Part shown: in pieces, positions 1 through 7,588 of the stretch
Numbering within the stretch: the stretch's first letter is position 1
Layout of the letters: each line of letters opens with the position of its first letter
NCBI GenBank assembly: GCA_900618425.1
Contig: UZAN01057620.1
Location: 1 to 12,679, forward strand
DNA length: 12,679 bases
Direction: 5' to 3'
Origin: Echinostoma caproni
Taxonomy: Eukaryota; Platyhelminthes; Trematoda; Plagiorchiida; Echinostomatidae
Translations under genes and position numbers: made by a program
Notes under the pieces: model-generated
Database searches by the model: none
Seen by the model: the letters and a program-made list of their open reading frames with translations, nothing else
Told to the model about the DNA's origin: nothing

Positions 1-3
1 CAT

Positions 4-883
4 GCATGGCAAGTGGCATTACGGATCATGCCGATTCCAAAACCGTGTAGATCCAGCACCCTGTCCAAACGTTTTCGTCCCATTGCTCTAACGCCATGCG
101 GTCTTAAATTGGCAGAACGTGCCATTCTCAAACGCCTTTCTGCTTCCTCCTGTATCTCTGAAGATCTTCTCTAGTTTGCTTATAAATCAAACAGGTCCAC
201 TTTGGATGCTGTTGCCCCCCTCGTTCATGACCTTACCAAATCCTTAGACGCATCAGCGAAGTCTGTAAGATGTGTTTTCTTAGATTTTTCATCAGTCTTC
301 CACTCTGTTCCACGTTCCCTCCTCCTTCGTAAACTGGTATTATTTGGCTGTCCCAAGCACCCACTGGCGTTGCTCGTCGACTTCTTTACAAACAGAACTC
401 AGCATACTCGGTTCGGTAGGAAAAGGTCTAAACTGCTCGGGAACAACTCGAGAGTGCTACACGTGTCGCATTGTCTCCGTTCTTGTTTTCCACCTACATC
501 AGTGATCTGTCTGCGAGTTCTCCAGCCCAATCATTTAGACATGATTACGTAGCCTTCTGCCAAGCCATTTCTGTGCCTGAGGATCTGTTACATTTATCGA
601 ATAATCTGTCCCTTATCCATGAAATTTCCGTTCGTTCTGGACTGTCTCTAAATTTATTCAGATACTTCGAATGCAATCTCGATCTGTTTATCCTCGTGAT
701 CCGTCTGTTATGAACATAGATCCCCTAACTAGAGTAGATTCTGTGAAGTATCTAGGAGTTAAAATTGACACAAACTTAAAGTGGACATCCCATATTTACA
801 GCTCTTTACGAAAACTTCGCAGAGTATTGAAGTATTCGGAACAGGAATCGAAATCGAATAGCGCGAACTCGGAATCAGACTGA
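4..883 (+). pseudogene. reverse transcriptase domain, frameshifted (CR1/jockey-like)
   Basis: RT core in three frames. Frame 1 (4-552) has an in-frame TAG at 172 just before FAYKSNRSTLDAV. It then carries motif A as FLDFSSVFHSVPR (normally FxDxSxAFD/N) and the PKHPLALLVDFFTNRTQ region. Near 455-465 a one-base loss shifts the frame, and the motif continues as LSPFLFSTYISDL (471 onward). Where YADD is expected the sequence reads RHDYVAFC (534-555), so the catalytic Asp pair is lost, apparently with one codon deleted. A second shift near 660-680 leads to the frame with SVKYLGVKIDTNLKW and SLRKLRRVLKYS (671-840). The last part of the open frame to 883 probably already lies in inserted DNA. Clearly dead. 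Confidence 0.78.
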
Positions 884-1195
884 AAACCCACTGAATAGCG
901 CAAAGTCAGGCAGATTCAAGATGAGCTATGGATACAGTTAGTTCTATTCAGAAAATCATGGGAATATACATCACAAGCAACAAACAGTCATTGGTTGATT
1001 CTTGAATGTCCAATCGACAACGATATGGTATTTTTTGTCTTCTTGCATTCAGCCAATACAGATGGTGCCAATTGAGACCACATTATTGGTCAGTTATTAC
1101 TTTCCATGATTGGTTACCTGGAAGCTGTACCGAGGTGCGTGCGTACTCAATACACGATCACCACAATTATCTTTTTAACTTCGACGACTTAGGCA
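845..1195. repeat. unidentified insertion inside the CR1-like remnant
   Basis: The RT reading stops after LRKLRRVLKYS (about 838) and resumes at about 1210 with IISLFVYECVF before VLLYCSPV. Related RTs have only some ten residues between these two blocks, so about 350 bases here are extra. The insert has a 9-base direct repeat GAATAGCGC (856-864 and 893-901) and no recognisable protein. I see no obvious target-site duplication or terminal inverted repeat. An open frame at 1006-1236 crosses the right boundary and shows no known motif; I treat it as chance. Confidence 0.5.
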
Positions 1196-1616
1196 GTTCA
1201 ATGCCAAGCAAAAATCATTTCGCTTTTTGTTTATGAATGTGTTTTTTCTGTTCTGCTTTATTGTTCCCCGGTGAATTTTTGCTGGTCTACTAAAGAAAGA
1301 CTTCAAAATTCTTCGTCAAGGTTTGTCGATAATCACTCGTGTGTCCTTTACACGCGTTGATGAGCTATCTAAAAAACTTTGCGGACTTCACTGGTCCGCA
1401 TGTGAAACATTTGCTCAAAAAATCCTCTCGGTCCCCAACCATCCTTCACATGGCGATTTATCCAAATGCTGCTCTCATATGTCTGCGCGTTCTTCTCATC
1501 GATTATTACCCTCTCGCATTAATCTCCACAGAGATTCCCCAGTTCCGTATCTTGCCAGAATCCTTTTAGACAGAGAGCCCATTTCTTCAGAATTCCTCAG
1601 TAAACTTAAAGGTTAA
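1196..1616 (+). pseudogene. C-terminal region of the CR1-like ORF2
   Basis: After the insertion, one reading gives IISLFVYECVF, VLLYCSPV (about 1235-1275), then after a small shift FAGLLKKDFKILRQGLSIIT and the open frame 1323-1616 with FAQKILSVPNHPSHGDLSKC, SSHRLLPSRINLHRDS and VPYLARILLDREPISSEF. This C-terminal arrangement, with a short HxLHxxL-like spacer and a FxPYLARIL block, is typical of CR1/jockey ORF2 ends. The stop after KLKG is probably close to the native end. The 155 bases that follow are AT-rich and could be its 3' UTR. The family call follows from continuity with the upstream RT. Confidence 0.7.
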
Positions 1617-1771
1617 ATATTTCACTTACATTTTTCCTTTTATTGTTGAGATGTGTAATTTTTGACTGAAAGGCGAATCCTATGTTCTCACAAAAGTCTA
1701 TAGAAATACGAATACAAGATTTCATTGATCGTTTTTGCCTATATTGTGTTTGTGTGTTTTAGCATCGTCAA

Positions 1772-2110
1772 ATGGATTATCAAGTCAACAAAAAATCGCA
1801 CTTTCGACACCTTGTTTTCTCCTTTAATTGAGGTCGAAAAGCGAGCGAAGCTACCAGAGATATTTGTGCCATGTATGGAGTGGACGCTATAAATGAGAGA
1901 ACTGTTCGGGCTTGATTTGCCTGGGTCCCGCACAAAATCACCCAAAAGCAGAAGGATAAGCGGCTTTGCATTGCTGCTCAAAATCTCGCTCCACACCAAG
2001 GAACCCATGACCGCAGGCAACGTCTCTTATACAGAATCGTCCCTGGAGACGAGAAACGGTGTCTCTATGTGTATATGAAGCAAAGGAAAGAGTGGATGGG
2101 CGGGAATTTA
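1772..2110 (+). pseudogene. mariner-like (Tc1/mariner) transposase remnant with internal deletion
   Basis: A single frame from ATG 1772 reads HFRHLVFSFN, GRKASEATRDICAMYGVDAI and NERTVRA, which is the N-terminal helix-turn-helix DNA-binding domain of mariner transposases. It then jumps to WVPHKITQKQKDKRL and finally LYRIVPGDEKRCLYVYMKQR KEW, the block that carries the first catalytic Asp (GDEK). The family is normally about 340-350 residues with DDD/D catalysis; here only about 113 codons are left, the second HTH is deleted between residues 47 and 51, and the second and third catalytic acids are absent. Two in-frame TGA codons (1829, 1913) replace what look like CGA and TGG, both single transitions. 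Longer antisense frames across this stretch are shadows. No TIRs identified. Confidence 0.82.
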
Positions 2111-2111
2111 T

Positions 2112-2575
2112 GCAACAACTCAATATGTGGTAGCTGCTGATTTCCGAGGAAATACGATAATCTTCTCTTGTGGCGTAGGGATAGGAGTCTGCATTTAGAA
2201 ATACTGGATTCAATGTCATTCTCCTTGGACCATGGATAAGCTGAAGTGTTATAGAGCCTTTGGGTTCTGTTACTGTATTCTAGGTTTTGGCGTCATCTGC
2301 AAACAGTATTGATTCTGGACCTAACACGTTCGGTAGATCCTTTATCAATGCTGGGAAAAGACTTGGACCAAGTGCAGAGCCATATGGAACACCGCGGGTG
2401 ACGTTGATGGATCCGGATGAGGAATCGGAATTACGAACTGATATGGCCCGTTGTCGGAGGAATGCTCTAATCCAATCAAACATGAAATCTCAAATGCCGT
2501 AATTGTAGAGCTTCTGTAACAAAATTTGGTGAATCACCAGATCAAATGCTTTCGAGAAGTAGAGATAAATCACAT
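2112..2575 (-). pseudogene. RT catalytic half (motifs A, B, FADD) and post-RT region
   Basis: After the shift near 2580 the minus strand reads VDVIYLYFSKAFDLVIHQ (motif A). Relatives have LDFSKAFD, so the first catalytic Asp appears changed to Tyr. A TGA follows in the NYGI-DFMFDWIRAF segment. The next open frame (2483-2280) holds GVPYGSALGPSLFPALIKDL (motif B) and ILFADDAKT (2292-2303 for FADD, intact) before a stop at 2280-2282. Past this, a shifted frame gives WSKENDIESSISKCRLLSLR and SYFLGNQQLP, the region after the active site in this RT group. Similarity is lost at about 2112. Confidence 0.75.
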
Positions 2576-3215
2576 CCACCGTATCCCTTTGTCGATTGCT
2601 CTGATCCACTCATCTCGAAAAAGAAGCCGGTTGGTGCAGTAGGATCGTTTTTGCCTGTACCCATGTAGAGCTTTCGAAAGAATGCTGTATCTTTTGATGC
2701 GTTCCGTAAGAGAATATGCCACTATTGACTTCATGGCTTTCGATAACACCGAAAGCAGAGTGACTGGTCCGTAGTTTGCGGGGTCACTACGACAACCCCC
2801 TTTGCATATGGGCGAAATAACTTCTTGTTTCCGTGATTCTGGGNACATTCGCTGGAACAGACTGGCTAGCGGTTCGGACACGTGATTCGCCAAAAAGGTC
2901 AGGGATTTCGGGTGTTTATTGTCCGCACCTGGGCTTGCATTCTTTTGCAAAACCATTAGTTTTACTTGACGTTTTCAGAAGTAAATGATACGTAGGTTAG
3001 TGAAGGATACGGTAGACGATACAACCGGAGAGGCAGCTGTAGAGCTTCAACCTCCGGTGCATCGTTGGAATACTGAGTTTTCAGCATTTTAGCTGCTTCC
3101 TCACGCTTCACTCTCTGTGTGCCAGATGATTCAGAATCCGAATCTTGCGATGTTGCTGATGTTGGGATTGCGCTAAGTGCGAAGGTTGAGCGCTCATTTC
3201 TTGATTGAATTCCAG
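2570..3215 (-). pseudogene. RT N-terminal half and pre-RT linker
   Basis: The upstream part (3215-2975) reads openly through TSATSQDSDSESSGTQ, KREEAAKMLKTQYSNDAPEV and PSLTYVSFTSENVK, then meets a TAA just before the ATG at 2956. The open frame 2956-2570 (128 codons) reads NASPGADNKHPKSLTFLANH, EPLASLFQRM, ISPICKGGCRSDPANYGPVT LLSVLSKAMKSIV and HGYRQKRSYCTN. These are RT blocks 0-2 of CR1/jockey-type elements. The N at 2844 falls inside one codon. At about 2575-2585 a one-base shift ends this frame in front of motif A. Confidence 0.78.
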
Positions 3216-3309
3216 TCAGAAGTCAACTGTGCGCTGTACGTCTGGACGATCCAGTACGGGACAGCAGATACAGGATGAATCGTCAATGCTTATGCCACGT
3301 GTACGTGCA

Positions 3310-3640
3310 CTGACCGATTGCAGTGTATATAAAATCAAGGATGAAATCTATAAGGACCTTTCGCGAATGTTCTAGTGTTAGGTTAACGGTTATCGTAGTA
3401 GATACTGGAGACTTCAAGGCTCAATCGGGATCCCTGGACGAATCATAAAGGCTTATTGGGAGGCCCGCTCACAACCGGACGGTTAGCGGCGATCGCCTAC
3501 ATCAACTCTATGCGGACCACGGATTGCTTCCATAAAGCACTATATTCTCCTACAAGAAACAACACCGCCTCCCTGGATTTTGCATCTGGATCATCGTAAT
3601 CAATGGTTAGAAAAACCGAGTGGTATGTCGTAAACAGTGC
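3310..3640 (+). pseudogene. AP-endonuclease (EEP) fragment of an RTE-like retrotransposon
   Basis: Plus-strand reading gives KIKDEIYKDLSRM (about 3330-3370). After a small shift it gives TVIVVDTGDFKAQSG, IGRPAHNRTVSGDRLHQLYA DHGLL and KKQHRLPGF (3385-3600). RTE-clade endonucleases have a VVAGDFNAQ block followed by a GDRLLQLCxDHxL block and a tryptophan-containing RLTW block, which this matches in order and spacing. The catalytic-type Asn of GDFNAQ is Lys here. Two in-frame stops interrupt (in the DES-RLIG and LLP-STI segments). The domain would nick target DNA to start retrotransposition. No matching RT follows, so the piece is truncated. It lies on the opposite strand from the neighbouring RT (3215-2112), so it comes from a different element. 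Confidence 0.65.
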
Positions 3641-4000
3641 CGCTGGTATATCTTAATTTCTTTGGAACGTTAGCCCTGAGCGATTCTTTATGTTCACTCT
3701 GCCACTGAGTTGAACATTCCAATATTCCCTCCACCCCTTCACCCAAATGGGGAACAATGAAAAAACAACCATAACCGGCGCACGAATATGCATATCTAAC
3801 AATTGTAAAAACTGAAACTGAAATGGAAAATCATTGAAATTATCTTGATTGGTCTCGAGGTCTCGAGGTTCAGGGACTAGTCCATGAAAAACAAAGGTAA
3901 AATCAATAAACGAAGTTAGCTATGAGCAATATAATAAATAAAATGGTCCAGGACATAAATCTTAGAATGTTGCTATAGTGGCTTCTCGTTTCAAAAGAAT
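3641..4000. other. no gene recognised
   Basis: AT-rich sequence without a coding reading I can place. It contains a small perfect tandem of TCTCGAGG (about 3851-3868). The first bases may be a further decayed tail of the endonuclease fragment, but I cannot follow the motifs beyond about 3640. Confidence 0.4.
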
Positions 4001-4225
4001 TTGTTCCAATAGTTGTTTGGCAGATTTGAAGTTTGTATGTCGATTGTGAAAAGTTCAGTAGTCTTGGTGGGATTTAAACCCACCCATGGACGCCGCCTAC
4101 GTTTTTGTACAGCGCACGCATTATCAACTGAGCTACCGGTCCGAGCCGATAGCACTGATCTTTTCACATTCACTTTTTACAATCGAAATAAAAACTTCAA
4201 ATCTGCCAGACAACAATTTGAACAA
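4001..4225 (-). mobile_element. tRNA-like repeat flanked by 53-bp inverted repeats
   Basis: The left arm 4001-4053 and right arm 4173-4225 are inverted complements over 53 ungapped bases with about six mismatches; the shared core is GGCAGATTTGAAGTTT. Allowing a gap, similarity continues inward (GTGAAAAGTTCAGT at left against GTGAAAAGATCAGT in the right arm). Between them, on the minus strand, is a tRNA-like body with Pol III A- and B-box-like sequences. The whole resembles a short non-autonomous fold-back or MITE-like unit that carries a tRNA-derived SINE body. No clear target-site duplication is visible. Open frames crossing it on both strands are chance products of the repeat. Confidence 0.6.
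4062..4145 (-). other. tRNA-derived sequence (A box and B box), pseudo-tRNA
   Basis: Minus-strand reading: GGACCGG, then TAGCTCAGTTGATAATGC (A-box-like, consensus TRGCNNAGYNGG), about 35 bases, then a T-arm with perfect five-pair stem GTGGG-TTTAAAT-CCCAC. The T-arm contains the B-box-like GGTTTAAATCC, one change from the usual GGTTCAAATCC. The 3' side does not complete an acceptor stem with GGACCGG and the D-stem is poor, so I call it tRNA-derived (SINE-like) rather than a working tRNA. No anticodon is assigned. An internal Pol III promoter may still function. Confidence 0.55.
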
Positions 4226-4349
4226 TTAACCTTGTCTTGGAAGCTCATTCGATGGAGTCCGGTGAATTCTGAGGAAAACCTGTGGGGGCAGTCAGCTTAA
4301 ATGCTAACTGGTGGACGCCATATGCCTCTATAAGTTGGATCGGTAAATT
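4226..4349. other. spacer between the two tRNA-like units
   Basis: Short unique-looking spacer with no motif recognised. Confidence 0.3.
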
Positions 4350-4545
4350 CGAATATGAAAAGATCAGTGTTATTGGTGTGGCATCGTAGCTCCGTTGGTA
4401 AAGCGCGCGTGTTCAAAAGAATTTTTTGTCTGACGAATGCAACAGTTTCAGTGCTAACAAGGGCTGATTGGGAAGTTGTGGTTACAACCCAGGTCAGATT
4501 TGAACGATACCCAGTAAGATGGGGGATCCGAGAGTGAACTTGTGT
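4350..4545 (+). repeat. second tRNA-related repeat unit, opposite orientation
   Basis: The plus strand from 4351 (AATATGAAAAGATCAGTG TTATTGG) matches the minus strand of the first unit (AATGTGAAAAGATCAGTG CTATCGG) with about three differences in 25. An A-box-like TAGCTCCGTTGG (4387-4398) and GTAAAGCGCGCGT follow at the same offset. The downstream half diverges. A weak B-box-like GGTTACAACCC lies at about 4480-4490, much farther from the A box than in unit 1, so extra sequence has probably entered. No flanking inverted repeat is seen. The right end is uncertain. Confidence 0.5.
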
Positions 4546-5252
4546 TGCATTGCACATCAGAGTCAAGTTACATAAAATTAGATTATATTCAAGGAAATTA
4601 ATATTGTTGCGAAAATTCTCTAATGTCACAGCAACTGTTGTGATTTTCCCAATAAAACAACTTGTTTTCCGGTTTGCAATCAGTAGCACAGAATGATATG
4701 TTTGTTCTATAAGAAGAGATTTTTATATTCTCAAGGTAATATACTTTTCCCAAAGCTGTTTATTATCACATCAAGATTAACAATTTGGCATGGTATTGGC
4801 TTTGTTTTACTCTAGTTTCGTGACTGAAACATGGAAAGTCTCAGTGAAATAAAATCATGTACATATATAGTTTTAGTTTCGTCCGTTGAAATTATGTATG
4901 GATGCTGGGGGTTAGCATGTTATTGAAGGTATCCGAATCGCCAATCTTATATCATAACTATTGCTGTACTGCTACTGTTATAATTCCACAAGGCGGTGCT
5001 CGTTCGACAATAGTCATTTATTGCCGTCAACGGTCAGGATATGGTTAAATTGTCATTCACACAACAAAATATCTCATTTGGAACAATTTTGCGGAAGTAC
5101 CGCACACACACAAGATAGTTGATGAAACGGTCCACTGTCAGATGCGCATTCTTGTATTAATCATATCGAACGGGTCTTGTTCATTTTTAGTCGTTGAAAA
5201 AAAACCGCCGATCACATCCTTTGCGTACTACCCACAAGAGAGTATTATCTCA
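4546..5252. other. no gene recognised
   Basis: AT-rich, with scattered AATAAA hexamers and stops in all frames. No transposon motif, RNA gene or structured repeat recognised on either strand. Confidence 0.4.
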
Positions 5253-5287
5253 CACTACTACTACTACTACTACCACTACTACTACTG

Positions 5288-5320
<33 letters not shown>
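5253..5320. repeat. (ACT)n microsatellite
   Basis: About 22 trinucleotide units of ACT/CTA over 68 bases, interrupted by an ACC variant near 5272 and a GCT variant near 5287. A simple-sequence repeat; length is likely to vary between individuals. Confidence 0.97.
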
Positions 5321-6946
5321 AAAGTCAATAAGTTCAGTTATTGGAAATGCACTTGCATAGGCAAATTTCGGCTTCAGAGATATGGTTAATTACAGGTTTC
5401 CAAAGAAAGAATATACGGCGATAATCAGGTAATAATAGGGGTAGCATACAGACAACTTTTAGGTTGATATGAATATGACCGAAACGGCATGGCTACCTGA
5501 CGGGAGTAAATCGATAAGGGTGAACCGCTTTAGTAGAAAATGTGAACAGCATATTTTGAGGTTGATGTAGTTTAAAAGTTTTCTCCGATTTGCAAAGTAC
5601 AGGGAGAAAATTTACAGAATCAGTGAAGCGTTTCTATCCGGTTGGGTTCAGTATTGATAACAAACCATTTCTTGAGTTCTCCTTGGTTTCCTACAGGTGA
5701 TTCTTCATTTCGGTGAAAATCTTCTCCTGGTTCAAACGAAGTCCCTTAGGCTGAGACAGCAATAAGAAAAGATATTGATCAATCTATCGATCGAAGCAGA
5801 TTCTTTTTTACTAACGTATTCCCACGTCCTCAGAAAGCTTCATTTGACCTCGATTGTTTTATCCGATACTGAGAACATCTCAGTAATTACCAAGAAGGAA
5901 ACGAAGATGATTTCGTTTGCGTTAATCTTGTTAGCGAACAATACGATTAACAACCTTGTGGCTGATTGCGATTTCCCATTATATTTTCACTTTGCTATTT
6001 ATTAACGTTTCAACCCTACAAATATCATCAACAAATAGACAAAGTTAGTTTATTTTTTCTCTACTTTAGTGATAAAGTAACACAAAAACGCAACGAACTT
6101 TTCGTATGCTAACAAAACCTTTACTGACAGTTTGGTGCTCAGAAAATGTTTTTCGCGCTCCAGATGTATGAGTGCGCTTCGTAGAACGTTCACTGTGATT
6201 TGGACTGACCACCTTATAGGTTACATGATACCAAAGCAATTGCAGGGTACAGGTGAAAGTATATGAAATACACCTGAGTGAATATCACGAATTTAAACAA
6301 TTTGTAGTTGATCCTCAACTGTCCGTGATCGTGAGCGTATTTATTAGTTCTCCCCATATTCAGTGTGCCGGGTAGTATCCTTGGACGGTTCATCGATTGA
6401 TTAGATTTAAATTTTGCTGTTTTCTTTATCGGGACAGTGTATCGCAGTACATGCATGAGGTCGTTCAACCTTAAAGAACAATCACCAAAACAGGAGCTAG
6501 ATGCAGTTGGCTCTAATAATCGATCAGGTCGATCGCTCATCCATTGTGTTCGGGACAGTTTGTTGATCAAAGTTGTACTAATACCAACATTCACTACTCA
6601 TCAATGTTTGACTGGTGTAAGTGAGCTTTATGAGTGATTGGGTAACAGTTCATATTGTGAAGCAAGTAGTAGGAAAGCTCTGAAACCTGATGTCCTTAAG
6701 AGAGCACGTTTTTGCTAGCTAATGTAACACGATAGCCTTTTTTGAAAGATAAAAGACTCAGGATGAAATGTGATAACCAAATTCGTTGAAAAGGAACCTG
6801 AAAACTTCGCAATTTAAACGACTACTAGTTAGGTGTCCTGGATACTGACACTTTGTTGTTCCCATCCCTGCACAAGCCCTCCAGTCCGCCAAATTTCATC
6901 TCGTATAAACGCTTACCGAAATTCACATATATTTTATCTTACAGGT
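5321..6946. other. long stretch with no recognised gene
   Basis: AT-rich sequence. The only notable open frame is on the minus strand, 6594-6214 (listed separately). Other short frames (for example 5775-6005 plus) have low-complexity composition and no motif. It could be intergenic or intronic DNA, or transposon sequence too old to recognise. Confidence 0.4.
6214..6594 (-). CDS. hypothetical open frame, 126 codons, unidentified
   Basis: Open from ATG 6594 to a stop at 6214-6216. The N-terminal two-thirds has a mixed, protein-like composition (DRPDRLLEPTASSSCFGDCS, NDLMHVLRYTVPIKKT). The last third turns hydrophobic and aromatic (KFVIFTQVYFIYFHLYPAIA), which might be a membrane segment or just AT-rich noise. 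I do not recognise a family. It may be a chance frame or the relic of an unrecognised transposon or exon. The opposite-strand frame at 6437-6637 is probably its shadow. Confidence 0.18.
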   Translation of the reverse strand: MNVGISTTLINKLSRTQWMSDRPDRLLEPTASSSCFGDCSLRLNDLMHVLRYTVPIKKTAKFKSNQSMNRPRILPGTLNMGRTNKYAHDHGQLRINYKLFKFVIFTQVYFIYFHLYPAIALVSCNL

Positions 6947-7588
6947 TTACTTACAAAGCGAGGGAATAAGTGAATTTTGTTTTGACTTTGAACTGTGGAA
7001 TGTCCGCATATCTGTTAATACTTTTTCTCCGTTGAATATGTTCTCTGTGAGGATTGGCAAGTAACGTTTTTTAACTGAAACGTGGGGTTCCCCAGCTGGG
7101 TCAAGTGATAGGTCATGTTCTGTCTTTGTTTTCACACCCGGCCAAGGCAATTGGAGCACCTGCACTAGTCGTTTTAGAGCATACAGGTTAGGGCCTAGTA
7201 AGCCAATGACGATCGCCTCGGCCATGGCCAGTGTCCGAACTCGGGCCACCTTCAATCGATTGAGTGGAATACGATAAACAATATCGAAAGCTTTCTCCTG
7301 TTCGATCTTGTGCCCGGTGTCGACGAGATGCCCCACGATCGCGCTTGAGATGCAGCCAGTTTTCCCCTGACTTAACCATCGTGGGTGGTGCTCCTTAACG
7401 CGCTGAGACAAACGCCTTAGCGTACGACCTATGTAACATGCGCCACAAACGCACTTAAAAGAGTAAATTATCGTGGATGAGGTCAGTTTCGGCAGTTTGT
7501 CTTTCACTTGCATTCGCGTCACCGATGATATAGAGAATATTGGTATAAGTTTAGCTGCGGAGAAAGTGAAATTCACAGCCACTCTCAA
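6947..7588 (-). pseudogene. PLE GIY-YIG endonuclease, C-terminal half (copy 1)
   Basis: A 213-codon open frame. After AAKLIPIFSISSVTRMQVKD it has TIIYSFKC and ACYIGRTLRRLSQRVKEH (the GIY...YIG pair with the Arg-containing helix), SSAIVGHLVDTGH (the His pair that with Cys residues forms the zinc-finger-like part in PLE enzymes) and AMAEAIVIGLLGPNL (conserved catalytic Glu and PNL). A tail EPHVSVKKRYLPILTENIF follows to the stop, probably the native C-terminus. The domain nicks target DNA in the PLE cycle. It looks intact, but it is separated from the upstream RT part by a frameshift, so the whole gene is broken. Bases 7088-7522 are repeated in inverse at 8123-8545. Confidence 0.8.
7088..7522 (-). 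repeat. left arm of large inverted repeat (435 bp)
   Basis: Line-by-line comparison with the reverse complement of 8123-8545 shows identity across the arm except one 12-base segment present here and absent there. The arm covers the GIY-YIG coding part. The spacer between the arms is 600 bases. Confidence 0.95.

Larger units (their letters stand above)
4..1616 (+). mobile_element. CR1/jockey-like non-LTR retrotransposon remnant, RT to C-terminus
   Basis: Decayed second ORF of a LINE-type retrotransposon, whose RT would copy element RNA at the target site. Frame 1 reads from position 4 into an RT N-terminal region (PIALTPCGLKLAERAILKRL, then YKSNRSTLDAV, VFLDFSSVFHSVPR). Coding resumes in shifted frames with LSPFLFSTYISDL, VDSVKYLGVKIDTNLKW, VLLYCSPV and a C-terminal tail ending SSEFLSKLKG before a stop at 1614-1616. 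The order matches CR1/jockey-type RTs. The 5' part (endonuclease) lies outside the window or is lost. An insertion separates the RT from the tail at about 845-1195. Stops, frameshifts and a damaged active site mean it cannot be functional. Family placement is from motif memory; exact clade is uncertain. Confidence 0.8.
2112..3215 (-). mobile_element. non-LTR retrotransposon remnant (CR1/jockey-like RT), second family
   Basis: On the minus strand a decayed ORF2 runs from about 3215 down to 2112. It starts with a Ser/Asp-rich pre-RT linker (TSQDSDSESSGTQRVKREEA), continues through SPGADNKHPKSL, ISPICKGGCRSDPANYGPVT, the FSKAFD, GVPYGSALGPSLFP and FADD motifs, and ends near SYFLGNQQLPHIELLHK. 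The element ends where the mariner remnant begins, so one probably inserted into or truncated the other. It belongs to a different lineage from the plus-strand RT at 1-1616, judging by divergent motif wording. Frameshifts, stops and an ambiguous base at 2844 show it is inactive. Confidence 0.8.

Noticed and set aside
1772..1920. TGA read as Trp (alternative code or mitochondrial insert) in the mariner frame
   Set aside because: Only one of the two TGA codons sits at a Trp position; the other fits an Arg codon decayed by a transition. Ordinary pseudogene decay explains both.
1739..2219. Open frames on the minus strand (2020-1739, 2219-1938) as genes
   Set aside because: They are antisense to the mariner transposase remnant or cross its junction, and have no protein motif.
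4062..4145. Functional tRNA gene
   Set aside because: The T-arm is good, but the acceptor stem does not pair, the D-stem is poor and no credible anticodon arm is seen.
4013..4300. 95-codon open frame across the tRNA-like repeat as a gene
   Set aside because: It runs through both inverted-repeat arms and the tRNA-like body; another frame covers the same DNA on the opposite strand. It is a product of repeat composition.
4001..4545. Hammerhead ribozyme in the tRNA-derived repeat, as known in some schistosome SINEs
   Set aside because: I searched for the CTGATGA core with a downstream GAAA in either orientation and did not find a consistent pair.
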